The notes under the pieces are model-generated. The model saw nothing but the letters and a program-made list of their open reading frames with translations, searched no databases and was not told where the DNA came from. From contig CM049418.1 in the NCBI GenBank assembly GCA_026929865.2, positions 13,311,001-13,375,000 of the forward strand: a stretch of DNA of 64,000 nt. The letters are read 5' to 3'. This document shows, one piece after another, positions 49,027 to 61,743 of the stretch. This stretch comes from Hyperoplus lanceolatus. Lineage: Eukaryota; Chordata; Actinopteri; Uranoscopiformes; Ammodytidae. The translations under genes were made by a program, and so were the position numbers. The number at the start of each line of letters is the position of its first letter. Position 1 is the stretch's first letter.

Positions 49027-51921
49027 ATGCTTTGGAATTGTAAGTACTGCTCTTTTAACTGTGAAAAGAGGGCACAGCTAATTAAACATTATAGACTCAA
49101 GCATGGAAGCTATGCAAGAACAAAACCATTTCCTTGTTTACATCAGGATTGTCTATGTACTTTCAGATCACTGAATGCACTGAAAAAAATGGCTGTGCAA
49201 CAGACATTCACCATGAGGGTTATTCTCTCGGAGGGAGATATACGAAAGATGAAAATGACAACACGACCTGACACACTTGAAGATTTGATTGGCTGGCTGA
49301 AAGTCGCTCTCCAAACAAACTACAGCTTTACTGTACAATACCAAGATCCTGAATTTAACAACGAACTGTGTAACCTCACAGATCCCTCTGAGCTCCCAGA
49401 AAAGCCAACCATCAAAATAATTCCTATGATCGAGCTTGTACCAGTCACTGCACACACTGAATCATCTAGTGACACAAGCAGCCAGCCAGATACCGACATC
49501 CTGTCCAACTCTTCTTTGGATATAAGTTTTCAGTGGCCAGAGGTTTTTGATGTACCAAAATTTGCCGTTGATGTTGAGCACAGACTCCGTCAGGCTAACC
49601 TGTTGTATCTCAGGGATGGAGCCTATCTCAAAGTAACAACAGAGCTAAGGCACAATATCCTTGAGAAACTGGCTGAGACCATGTATGCGTTTAAAGCATA
49701 CCCTACAAAGGAAGATTTTGAAACTGTTGCAAAAGCCCTAGTACAAACACATCCATGCCTTAAAGATTCAGGGTCAACCTCTGGATGGGACACATGGAAG
49801 AACAGCCTGAAATTTAAGATGGGCAATTATAGAATCAAAATGCGCCAGCTCAGTTGACTAGATGTCTTGGTCAACAGTGGTAAACGTGGGAGGCACACTA
49901 CAGAAGGCGCACCTCCCAAAACAGCCATCAAGAGGCCAAAGAAAGGGGAAATCAATTTCCAACCTGAATATCCACAGAGGATGGATGACCACAAACTGGA
50001 AGAAGCTCGTCAGCTCCTGGTTAATGAAATGATGACGACAAAGCCAGACGGATCCCTTGTTAAGAAACAGATGGATGTGACCTTTGCTCTTTGCAGAAAA
50101 GAAGTTATTAAAGACGAGCCTGCTATCAGCCAGATGGTACAAAGATGGCCAGCTCTTTTCACAGAAAGCCAGGTTTGTATGACTGTTTGGATTATGTACT
50201 AAAAAATACTTTATGATTTGGTGTTTTTCAAATGTAATGCACGGCTTCTAAAATTCTGGGGGTTAAAATAATTATCCAATGGCAGACAGATGAGGAAATT
50301 CAATCCTTAGATATCTAGTGCCGGCTTTACTTATTGATTTTTAAAAGATGGCTCTGTGCTACTCTTCGCTAGCAACTTTGCTATATTTTGTGTTTCAGGT
50401 TTTCTACGAGTTCAACAGAGTGGTGGGGAAGAATCTCAGAGAGAACTTCTTCGATGCACTTGACCATTTCTCTCCGGGCCTGATGGACCTCTTCAGGAAG
50501 AAGAAAGGTTCCACCGGACAGCTTTTGACTCAACTCTTCATACAGACAAAGGTGGGTTCATTTGACTAATCTCTCTGTTCATCCTTGCTCCTATTCATTC
50601 AGTCTTTTCTCTCCTTTCCTCTTTTCTCCACACTTTTTTTATTTCCTCTTCTATTTCCTCTTCTCTCCTCCTTACTTTTCTTAACATCTGCTCTTCTATA
50701 CTTGCAGTCCTTGAAATGCACAATTTAGCCATAAAAGATTGCATGTCATTTCTGGAATTTATTTGATAAATACATGTGAATATCCCAGCAAACTGTGTTG
50801 TACTGTTCACTATCTTCTAGACAACACAGCCAACGGATATCAGGTGCCTTTGCCTTCGGGGATTACCTGTCATCTTGGGGGATGATCCTTCTGCCTTTTT
50901 CAAGACCTGCTCTGTAAGTAATTGTTGTACATTTAGTTAATTTAATTTAGTTTTTAATGAGGACTTGTTTATTAATTCTCAGAATCATTTAATTGGCTTT
51001 CAGTATTTCCCAGACTTGTTTTTTATGGACAAACACATCTTAACAAAGATTTTCGAGTATCTGCGTTGTTGATTTATGACATGGCTGAAACTGGAAAGAT
51101 TTGACTTTTGAAAATTAGCTCAAATTAACATTGGACATCATTTTGATCTTGGATTCTTCCTTCTGTCTTTTACTTTGTGTATGTCTGTCAAATAATTTTC
51201 TAGTTAGTGTGCCATCGAATATGGTTTGGTAGATTGGCAGCTAAGGAGAGCTAACCCACTTTTAAGTCCAAGTTCTGAAAAACTTCTCCCAGAAACTTAT
51301 ATTGTATGACTCCCTTTTAATACTTATCCACATGCGCACACACACACACACACACACCCAGTACTGTCAGTGGTTAACAGTTGCACTCATGTCAACTGAA
51401 GGTTGGTAATAGCTCCTTGGCTGCCAAGCTACAAAATCATTCATTTTAATGCACATATCCAACTATGGCAGTTGAAAAAAGGTCAGTTTAAGACCAGTAT
51501 TGTTTTAATAATAATTTTCAGGGCCGTTTATATTGTACTACAAAGCTTTTCATTATAAACATTAAGAGGTACTTTTGGATGAAAAACACAGCATTAGCTC
51601 ACTATGTCCTCTCTCTGTGAATCTGTTTCTTGTTAGGATGTGGACGACAATGACTCCTACAGCCAAACTCCAGTGGGGATCCTCAGCGTCGATCAAGAAA
51701 ATCCTCAACTCAACCCTTCCGGAGTAGGAGTCGTCTTGGAGGGGAGTGTGGTAGTGGAAGATCTGGCCAACCTTCCTCAAGCCTTCTGTGTCCTTTTCGG
51801 ACTGATTTATGCCCTTCACCTGGACTATCCTAAGTGCATGAAGAACACTTTCCACTTCAACCTTGGAAGTAATGTGCTGCCACCCAAAATTCAATGTCTG
51901 AAAAATCAGCTTGCAATGTAA
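49027..51921 (+). CDS. SAMD3-like zinc-finger protein with in-frame TGA-CTAG (four coding exons)
   Basis: Exons are 49,014-50,172, 50,399-50,551, 50,821-50,913 and 51,637-51,921; every internal border is AG/GT and phase 0. Translation starts at ATG 49,027, the first in the exon. One frame runs through all exons to TAA at 51,919, 557 sense codons, broken only by TGA at 49,855-49,857 (codon 277). Residues 5-26 form a C2H2 finger (C5, C8, H21, H26); a second finger has C37 and C42 but lacks its histidine half. Residues about 58-135 look like the ubiquitin-like (PB1-type) fold seen in this family (FTMRVILSEGDIRKMKM, then VQYQDPEFNNELCNL). A Ser/Thr-rich linker follows, then the conserved helical region with TSGWDTWKNSLKFKMGNYR before the stop and KRPKKGEINFQPEYP after it. 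The last exon carries VLFGLIYALHLDYPKCMKNT. This order matches fish proteins annotated as SAMD3-like; molecular function is unknown. No SAM domain is visible. It could be a one-mutation pseudogene or a readthrough gene. The last 25 codons seem shorter than family members I recall. Confidence 0.7.
49855..49861 (+). promoter_or_regulatory. UGA-CUAG stop-codon readthrough context
   Basis: The premature stop of the SAMD3-like frame is TGA followed by CTAG. UGA CUA(G) is the motif reported for efficient stop-codon readthrough in vertebrate genes such as OPRL1, OPRK1, MAPK10 and AQP4. Family members, as I remember them, have a cysteine at the corresponding position, so TGA may derive from TGT or TGC. 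Without readthrough the product would be 276 residues. Confidence 0.45.
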
Positions 51922-52431
51922 TAGGGGGCAGGGGTATTAAGAGTCGAGCTTGAGGGCTTACACTTTTATAGTAACACGTTTGGAATAACGCCGTTTAAAA
52001 TAACGACTTATAGTGTTTTGATGTGTTTTATTCAGTGTGAATGCCATTTTAACTGTCAGTTAGCGCCGTCAGGTCAGTCAGCCGGAGCGCCTGTTTAAGG
52101 AAGTTTCTTTTTCTTTCTGTCTCTGTTGTGTGAGCGTGCATGTTGCCGCAGTAACCACCTATCAAGATGTGTGTGTGTGTGTGTGTGTCTGAGATCTTGT
52201 GTTGTTGTTTTTTTTAAAGTAAACTGAATAAGTCGAATGGAAAGTGAAGGCCTTTGTGTAGATGCTGTTTCCGATAGTGTGTGAAATGTTTGTTTTTCTT
52301 TTCTATGACTGCTTATGTTGCACTGATACCTGCCAGAATACTATGATTATAGGTTGAAACGTGCTCTCCCTGAGTTTGTTTGCATTGCCCTTGTGAGTTA
52401 GTGCATGGAGTTTCCAATATGGTTGGATTTA

Positions 52432-52437
52432 AATAAA
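52432..52437 (+). terminator. Polyadenylation signal of the SAMD3-like gene
   Basis: AATAAA about 510 bp after the TAA stop, followed within 30 bp by a T- and TG-rich stretch (TTTTGTTGTAC). The 3' untranslated region between holds a short TG tract (52,165-52,188). Confidence 0.5.
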
Positions 52438-52479
52438 TCTAAATAAGAATCTGCTTTTGTTGTACTTTTTTCTTTAACA

Positions 52480-52846
52480 AATCAATAATTTAAAGTATAA
52501 ATAAAAATATTACTCCCAAACTTAAAATGTTAAGTGGAAAAATTGGACAAATCAATTGATACTACAAGAGATTTTGATTTAAATGAAATATGCATATAAT
52601 CTATTGGACTTAAAAATAATATTCACACAAACTTAAGAATTAAAGTGAAGTTATTGTGCAAAGCAATTAATACTACAAAAGATTTTAATTTAAATCAACT
52701 TGGCATTTATTGTATTGAACTTAAAATAACAATTGCAATCAACTCAAGTTTTAGTTTTACATTACTTACTTTTTTAAGGCAACCGGTTTACTGGAAAGTT
52801 TGAGTAAACTCTACTTGTCCGGGCTTACAGTGTACTGATAGTTTAT
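52480..52846. repeat. AT-rich repeat with 110-bp tandem units
   Basis: Two units of about 110 bp start CAATTGATACTACAAGAGA (52,553) and CAATTAATACTACAAAAGA (52,663) and share TTTAAAT, TATTGGACTTAAAAATAA/TATTGAACTTAAAATAA and a following CAAACTTA/CAACTCA. The block ends with TTTAAGGCAACCGG and CTTGTCCGGGCTTACAGTG, which looks like the end of a dispersed fish element. Family uncertain. Confidence 0.5.
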
Positions 52847-54054
52847 GATTTTTCTTATTGCAAGCCAAACACATGAAAAGGATTTACAATAAAATGCTTA
52901 TTTTGTCACGATAATCCAACCAATGATTGCAGAGAGATGTCAGTCTGGCGTGACCAATATCCAGCCAGTGCGCTAGTCTGGCTCAATCGTATTATGCCAC
53001 ATGTTGCTGCCAAAAATACTTAGTGGAATACATGTGTATAAATACGCCTTAAAAAATAATCCCTAGAATATGTTTTAAAAAACAATATATGAATGATCAT
53101 ATATTAACAGATTTAAATCTCTGTTGAAGGCTTGGGTGCCACAGACAATGAAATGGAAGTCAAGAAATGGGCAAATACATGTATTGGATGGTTTTATTGG
53201 AGGAATTGATGGATGACCAATGAAGAATAAATGGCTATCCTTTATTATGAACTGGATAACATAAGTCTGGGGATGATGTGGCATTTACTACACTTTCACA
53301 GAGGGGTGTGTGTGTGTGTGTGTGTATGCATGTGTGTGTGTGTGGATGTGTGTGTGTGTTTACAGTAATAGGGCTGTTACATCTGGGTCAGCCCAGTTTT
53401 GATATATGGCCAGATCATACTTATTTATTTAGTCTGTCGGCTCAATATTTAATTTATCATTTAAGCTTAATGTGCTAGCCCTGTCTGGGGGGTCAACCCA
53501 TTTGCTGTCATTCCACTGACCTCACTACTTGCCTACAGACCATCAAAAAGGGGAATTTTGACATAATTAAGATGGCTTTTAACCCTAGGACGCTAACGCT
53601 AAAAATAGTCACACCAACACTAACGCATAGGTGTATTTCACCCAATATAATCCACCAATAAAAAAAAGTCTCATCAAAATGTATTGAAGTACAACAATAC
53701 ATGGCAAATTGAGGTACTTTTCCTTTTATTTTCCTCTATAAAATGTCTCCTAAAACGATCTATATATATATATACTGTATTTTTTCTATCTTTGATCATA
53801 TAAATTCCCTTTGACATTAGTTATGTATTCATAAACATTTCACTACGTAATATCACATGCAAATTCCAGGAGCTCTAACTTACTTTAGCGTACACCATCA
53901 TTAATGTGGAGGTGTATTTCACCCTAACACCTGCCTGCTGAAAAAACAGGGATGGGAGCATGGAACCATTTCTACTTTATAAGACATCATTGAGCAGCTT
54001 GAGGGTACCGAAGGACCCAGGCAACTCAGACAACAACAAAAGAAATTGTTCTAG
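52847..54054. other. Intergenic with a TG-rich tract
   Basis: No gene recognised. An imperfect TG tract lies at about 53,307-53,359 and a TA tract near 53,760-53,774. Confidence 0.5.
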
Positions 54055-54300
54055 GCAAGGCAAGGCAAGGCAAGTTTATTTATATAGCACAATTCAGACA
54101 CAAGGCCACTCAAAGTGCTTTACAGGGGCAATATAAGAATACATAAAACGCATTAGAAGACATTTAAAAGCAAATAAAAGAAGCAAATAAAATGAAAAGT
54201 ACAGGTTAAAATGGAAACAGAGAAGTCTTCAGACTCGATTTAAAAGAACTGAGAGTTGCAGCAGACCTCACCTCTTCTAGAGTTAATAAATGGTGGCACT
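54055..54300 (-). repeat. Retroelement 3'-end copy, TATATAAATAAA-CTTGCC type, copy 2
   Basis: Four CAAGG units lead into TTTATTTATATAGCACAATT and GTGCTTTACAGGGGCAA, near-identical to 21,630-21,760. This copy extends further (AGAGAAGTCTTCAGACTCG, AACTGAGAGTTGCAGCAGAC), showing more of the element body, and ends at a cytosine run (54,301-54,311). Confidence 0.75.
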
Positions 54301-54304
54301 CCCC

Positions 54305-56210
54305 CCCCCCCTCTTTCTCATTTATGCGACCATAAAGCAGTTCTGCATAATGGCAGACATGTCATTGTCACAGAGAGACAAGGGATGGAAAATAATGAAT
54401 GAATAATATATAAAAAGTGCGAGAGGTCATTTCCTCGTCGTATAGGTATGTGTACTTTAGTTGGCTTTTGATGCAAATTGGATACCTATCCAGCCCCTTC
54501 ATCGTCTCATATTTACAAAAGTACAGCAGTGTTCTCCACCACTCAGCCCTCTCGACAAGAACCCATTTACAATTTGTGGATAGCTTGTGTGTGTATCTAT
54601 CCACTTTGTTGCGGCCAGTATCTCTCTCTCTCTCTCTTGAGTATTTAATTAATAATGTGTATTCATTACCGTGCACTCTAATAACACAATCATGAAGTGA
54701 GTGTCCTTCTTTTGAGATGAGTGAATAAACATGCAAATAGTGTGCCAGGAGGACTAAGAGATCTTTTTTATAATTTATTTTTTGACAATTTTTTTATGTA
54801 AAGTGACATCAAGCAAATGATGATTCAATAATAATAGCCTGGCAGACATTGTCTAGTTGTTGATAGAATGAAAGTACAGAGAGCAGATACGACTGCCCTT
54901 TAATACTGATGTAATGTAAAAATGCATTTGATTGCCCAACCTGTTGAATTTGATTTAGATGTTAAGAAGAGAAGTGTCCTGTGATAGAAAATCAATGGTG
55001 TGTGTGTGTGTGCTTGCGTGTGTGTGTTGCTTATTTGTAATTTCCTCGTTTATCTGTTTATATTGATGACCAAATGTCCCCAAACAGAAAGATTTGTGAA
55101 AAAAATTAGCGAGCTGCCTAGTGCACTGGTATAGCTGCCAGATGGGACATTGGATCTTTGGACAGTCTGCCCTAATCTTGTTATTGTGTCCAAATGCAGA
55201 ATGGCTTTTGATTTTTTTTGACTGATGCATTTTGAAGCTGAATATTACATATATAAACCCACAAACTGATCCTCGCTTACATTTTAACAACAACCCATAA
55301 GAGGATTAAATTAGTAATTTAATTAGAACATACAAAAAAAGGTGTAATTCCCACTGGTTTTCATTGTTGCTACAATTCTATTTTTTCTTGGCAGCGCTGT
55401 GTGTGTGTGGAGTGAAATGCAGCAGAGTTAGCTACTCAAGGATCTGGCTGGGGAGGGAGGTGATGAATGCTGAGGCTGAGGAGTGAATGAGACGGGCTTT
55501 GGGATAATGGCTCTGAGTCAAGACATATTTGACTGTTGCAGAAGGGTAATCCTGTTGCTCTCACCCCTCCTCCCCTGCCCAAATGTGATAATGCCTTTTG
55601 AGCTCCACATGCAAACTGGGACTGGGGCTCTGTCACGTCAAAGGAGGCCTTTTTACCAACAATTAAAAAGGGATGCCAGTGTGTGAGCCATTAAGCAATA
55701 TTTATCCATGAGGAGAGACAGGTCGTTATTGATTTGAATTACGTTTGTCTCTCGATCCCGTAAAAGAAACAATACCATAAAGTGGAAATATCAAGGCTGT
55801 GGACAAATTATTCTTAAGAGTACGTCTGCATAATCTGTCTCCCAAGTGTACTTTGGTAAAGTAAAGTGTACAGTACTCAAAAGATCAGTTTTTAATCAAA
55901 ATCTGAATCTTGCTGGTAGAAAAAAAACCTTGGGATGAACAATTCTTCATTTAATAACGAATGATTGATGGGATTCTGCACATTGTTCCTTAGAATCAAG
56001 TTTTATTATTTTTTTCTTTCTAAAAAGAAAGTATAATTATTTGCTTTTATGTGTTTGCAATATTGTAACCGACAGAACATTGTATCTTATTGTATTGTAA
56101 CTTTAACAAGAGTGAAAAAAGACTTTCTCCAGTTGACTGGTTCAGTGCATAATCCAACATAGTCCAATGGACCTTAATATCAATCGCTTTTGATTTAATA
56201 GGAAATAATA
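54305..56210. other. Intergenic; possible regulatory block
   Basis: No exon recognised. The segment at about 55,440-55,770 is non-repetitive, with balanced composition and motifs such as CATTAAGCAATATTTATCC; it resembles conserved non-coding DNA, on texture alone. Confidence 0.35.
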
Positions 56211-57432
56211 AGTAGGGGAGAACGGGGTATTCTGAAATGATTTATCACTCAAATGTACACATTTCCCATTAATTCAGGATATTTCCTAGAAATGGGCATT
56301 AGCAGAATTTGTTCAAGACAAAGGGCAGTGAAAATATGATTGTTTTAAAAAAAGTTGTCATGTGGCTCACTTTACCCCAGCTGTGGGGTAAAATGGTCCA
56401 CTTACTTTTTCCACTCTGAAACTACCATAACAACACATATTGTAACAGTAAGAATCCTGAAAGCTAGCCACACATTCCAGAACTAATGTCGGACTAGTAA
56501 AAGAATGATGGGGTTTGGTCAATTAAGCAAAACAAATTTTCTGAGCACTTGGAAGTAACTCTGAACAAAATCAAATACAACATATTATAATTCAAACGGT
56601 TTTAATAAGATTCAAATGAAAGATAAAACCAGTTAGATTAGAACACAGTCTGGGGGTCAGAACACAGGACCCTTAGAGCCAGCTAGTGTCTGGGGGTCAA
56701 AGCATAGGAAAATCAGAACCAGCAAGAACAGCCTGTGACTCAGAACACAGGAGAAGACCCAACTGGATTATAACATCAGCCTGTCATACTCTACTAGGCC
56801 TACTCTACAATCCAGCCCTGAAGGTTACAGGGAAAGATGAGAAGGTGCTCTTTACGTGTGGTTGCCCCAGGTCGTCTCCCTGGTGTGTTTCCTTGGCATG
56901 ATGGCTTTTCTACCATGTGTATGACATTAAAATAAAACATATGTTATGTAATATTACATTAAAATATGTTTAAGACTAAACTTAACTTGTGCCTCATGGT
57001 GGGGGAAAGTGAGACAGTGGCTCACTTTCCCCCACAGCATTTGGCTCACTTTCCCCCACCACCACAATTTGAGAAAAAACTACCTCTCTTAGCGTTTCAG
57101 GCTAATCTTCAGTTATCAGCATCACATGGTGTCATATGTTGGTAGTTCATCAACACGCATGATAGAAGTTTTTCTACGTGAATACATTTGCTTTGGCACA
57201 ACAGTTGATTAAGTTGACAGCAAGAAAATTTACTTTTACATGCAAAATACCTATTTTGGTGAACAAAAACATGCTTACCACAGCACCATGAGGTCCTCTC
57301 TTTCAGGGCCAAGGGGAAATGAGAGGGGCTTGAAAACATATATCTCACATGGCCACAAATGTTTTCCGTTGCCTGGATACAGGGGGTGGCTCACATTACC
57401 CGATGCCTCAGATTCCCCCGTTCTCTCCTACT
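56211..57432. mobile_element. 1.2-kb non-autonomous DNA element (AGTAGGGGAGAACGGGG ends)
   Basis: The left end AGTAGGGGAGAACGGGG pairs with the right end CCCCGTTCTCTCCTACT. Internally the motif TGGCTCACTTTmCCCC recurs at about 56,363, 57,018 and 57,043, with a diverged TGGCTCACATTACCCG near 57,388, sometimes beside its own complement (CAGCTGTGGGGTAAAATGG). Only short frames are present. Target duplication is unclear, so I do not assign a superfamily. Confidence 0.65.
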
Positions 57433-58671
57433 ATTGTTATTTTGAAGTATTCAAAAATGTATTTCCCCCAAGCGTCACAACCGTTCATTTTAATTAATGA
57501 AAAAAAAGCAATATCCTTTTTTAACTGAGACTATACACTGACTTTGTGTTGCATTCCAATACAGTACATTGAGCCAGTATCAATCAAAAGTATCACGTAG
57601 AGGTTATTCTAACAGGGCTTTCACACTAACATTGGCCAACGTTCAACCATATTGAACATTGACCCCTAATACACTGAACGGCCTCAATGTGTTTTCCAGT
57701 GAGATTCTGGCCGTGACAGAAGAGGTTAAAACGACAATGATATAAAAGTTAACTTTGTGCTTTCCTGTAAGTTATGTAACTCTACCCTTTAAACCTGCCG
57801 GGACTTGAGTGAAAGATCTCTGACATGGCACAGCATATTAAAGAGGAAAAGGGAAATGAGGTTAGATTTATTTTACTTTTTTATGTCGCCTGTGGCCTCC
57901 TACTTAGCTGCTTTTGTGGCCTCCATTTTTGCACAGTACCATCACAAGAACACATTTACTCTTTCATGAATGTTTTGGATATTGGCAACCAGTGTTTAAA
58001 GCTCAACCACCATTCCTCACATGCTGCGTTACGGGTACGAACTTTCACTATCCTTTTAATGTTTTAGTTTTTTTCTTAATTTAAATGCCTGGGCCCGCCC
58101 CCTCGACATGACTTGGGTTGTATCGACCAATCATATTTCCTGAAACGTATGTTCACATCCCTTGTTGAGATCTGCGGGTTGTCTATAGCAAAAATTCCAG
58201 CCTTGTCCATGGCACATACATCCAGGTGTATCAACTGAAAAGGGGGCTCACTTTGGCTGCATATATGACTTCGACAATTTCTAAGAGTCGCAACATAGCC
58301 GTGCACCAGTACATTACAGTGAATAAGAAGACTATAGCCTAATTAGTCATCTACGTAGACAATGTCGACAATGTCATTGCAGTTGGTTTGTGAGGACTAC
58401 CATGCTAGGTTTGACAAGAATCCCTTGATCCCCTAATCATAACTGTGTGTTTTGAAAGGAAACTCCTTTGGGTACCGTTTAAGTCCCATTAACCCACACT
58501 GCAGTTTGAGTCAGGTGACATTGCAGGGAGTCAGCAGTAAGTGCTTTAAAGCTTAAGAGGCCGAGTGATCCTCCATTCGTCAGCAAAACTTCAGAACCTT
58601 AAGACTGGGGATCGGGAAGGGGGAAGTGGGGGATTCCCGAGGGATCGCTCATGTCACTGACTACTGATTGT

Positions 58672-58673
<2 letters not shown>
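57433..58673. other. Intergenic, no gene recognised
   Basis: No exon, RNA gene or paired-end element that I can support. Confidence 0.5.
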
Positions 58674-58752
<79 letters not shown>

Positions 58753-58776
58753 GCTCTTCCAATGACGGCTATCCCT

Positions 58777-58810
<34 letters not shown>
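58674..58810. repeat. TG tract followed by opposed (AG)n and (CT)n arms
   Basis: (TG)n at 58,674-58,707, (AG)n at about 58,710-58,749 and (CT)n at about 58,779-58,810. The AG and CT arms are complementary and separated by about 29 bp, so they form a long inverted repeat. Confidence 0.9.
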
Positions 58811-59759
<949 letters not shown>

Positions 59760-59866
59760 GGGCTGCGACAGACCCTTATATCAGTCACGTGCTGATGAGA
59801 AAAGGCCTGGTTTCTTATCAAAGTTAAAAAAGTCCCAAGAGTTTTTCTCAGTGCCTGTATATCACT

Positions 59867-60374
59867 CAGTGCGTTTCCATGGCACAACTAGATTGGATTA
59901 AGACATATATCGAACTAGACACTCGAACGGGCCGTGTTACTTGTCTGAGTATACATGGCCATTCAGGAATCGGATACATGTCCGATGCTGTCTCCACTAT
60001 GCTAGGTGGCGCTGTCGCCCTTTCAACAAGTGGTTTTAAAGCCACGTCTGGTTGCCTTCCGGCAGCAACCATAGCAACCCTACTATTTTTTTACGTCATT
60101 TCTTTCCACTTCCTTGTTAAATCCTCCGCAGGGATTCTCGCGCAAGTGCAGAACGAGAACTCCGATATACGATGTCCGATCCCTGTATACATGCAGAGAG
60201 AATGCCAGAAATTAACAAGTTATCTAGGTGTTCTTATCCGACTTTGCTTGTCCGTTAATGTGCCAATTTGTGTGTGAAGTAGATCGGATAAAGGTGTTTA
60301 GATGCATTTTAAAAGTCCTGTTGAAGTCTTATTCGTTTATTTACCCGATTATGAGTCTGCATGTAAACGCACTG
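59867..60374 (+). mobile_element. Non-autonomous DNA transposon, CAGTG-ended family, copy 2
   Basis: The left end CAGTGCGTTTCCATGG and right end TGCATGTAAACGCACTG are inverted repeats, and ACT lies directly outside both (59,864-59,866 and 60,375-60,377), a possible 3-bp target duplication. The 508-bp body is the reverse complement of the copy at 1,204-1,683. A 132-codon frame inside shows no transposase motif. Confidence 0.85.
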
Positions 60375-60377
60375 ACT

Positions 60378-60844
60378 GTCTATGACATTTAGATCTAACT
60401 CGAGTATATATTTTTTTTTATCGATGGGCATGTGTAAATACTGTGGGGGAACTGTTCTATTCAATATATAATCAAGCCATTGATTCAAAGGTGCTCCGAG
60501 GAACTTTCAGTCTGTGTTAATTCTTGCATCTCCTTTGGACAAAAGCGGTAGTGTTTGTACTACGCCAGCTGTTGTTCCTGGATGAGTGTCCATGACTAAG
60601 GCATCAAGAAAAACGATATAAAAATAGCATTATCTGCCTTGATGGTATTGTTTGGTGGGGAAAATGAGACTCTTTCAGAAATATTTAAATTAATTTCCAC
60701 GTAGCACCTTTAACTTTTGGACATACAAATATTATCATCTGAATTGGATGCTCTGAGACCCTTTTGTAACTTTTTAATCATTATATTAATGAACTTGACC
60801 GAATGCTATACCCCCTTTGCTTGACTAAACCCAATTACCAGTAA
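60378..60844. other. Intergenic, no gene recognised
   Basis: AT-rich sequence with no supported feature. Confidence 0.5.
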
Positions 60845-60881
60845 CGGTAATAGTTGTATGCAAAAACCTACATTATAGTCA

Positions 60882-61743
60882 ATGTACATTCCAATGCCAA
60901 TAACTCTCTTAAAGAATGATAATGACGACACAAACATCTTCTATTCGGGGAAAGATCTGAATAATATGGTTGAGATCGTAAACATTGAATTGACTAAGTT
61001 ACATGAGTGGTTAAACCGAAATAAGTTATCACTAAATTTAGAAAAAACTAAATTCATGATGTTTGGCAGGAGAGCATCAGATGTCGCTGTAAAAATCAAG
61101 GTAAATGGGATTGAAATTCAAAGGGTCAAGCAACACAAAGTCCTAGGGGTAATAATTGACGATAAATTAAGCTGGAAACCACAAGTTAGCCATCTCAGGG
61201 GCAAAATAGCCAGGAGTATTTCTATACTTTGGAAAGCACAACATTGTTTCAATCAAAAGGCCTTACTTGTATTATACTGGAGTTTAGTTTCCCCACATCT
61301 GCATTACTGTGCTGAAATATGGGGAAACACTACAAAGGTACATTGCACCCGTTGGAGATTCTTCAAAAGAAAGCAATACGAATTATTTACCAAGCCAATT
61401 ACAGGGCACACACTAATAACTTTTTTATTGAAGGTAGAATTCTCAAATTACGTGATGTGGTAAATTACCACACAGTACAAATTATTTACAAGGCTTCAAA
61501 AAAAGCCTTCCAAACAGTTTACAAGTAATGTTTGAAGACAGAGAAGTTTTGCATGATTTAAGAAGAAAAGATAAATTCACTGAGAAAAATATACGGACCA
61601 CACTTAAATCCTTTTCGATTTCTATAAAGGGTATTAAGCTGTGGAATGGACTTGATGAAGTTGTCACAGGGAGTTGCAGTTTGCGCAATTTCAAAGCAAA
61701 TTATGTTTCAAAAATTATTGAAAATTACAGACTAATAACCTGA
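60882..61743 (+). pseudogene. Reverse transcriptase C-terminal fragment of the LINE
   Basis: The fragment keeps DDTNIFYSGKDL (the remains of the F/YADD active-site box, whose Ala is replaced), then LHEWLNRNKLSLNLEKTKFM (the typical LN..KT..M segment), HKVLGVIIDDKLSWK and LVLYWSLVSPHLHYCAEIWG. The frame then shifts near 61,345 and continues as PLEILQKKAIRIIY and ILKLRDVVNYHTVQIIY. It shifts again near 61,505-61,530 to give GIKLWNGLDE and CSLRNFKANY, ending at TGA 61,741. The motif order is that of jockey/CR1-group reverse transcriptases. Endonuclease and the N-terminal RT half are absent, so it is inactive. Confidence 0.8.

Noticed and set aside
49855..49857. TGA read as selenocysteine
   Set aside because: TGA replaces what I recall as a cysteine in relatives, so the idea is tempting, but the family is not known to contain selenoproteins and I could not support a SECIS element by eye in the 3' region. 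The CTAG context favours readthrough or plain nonsense.
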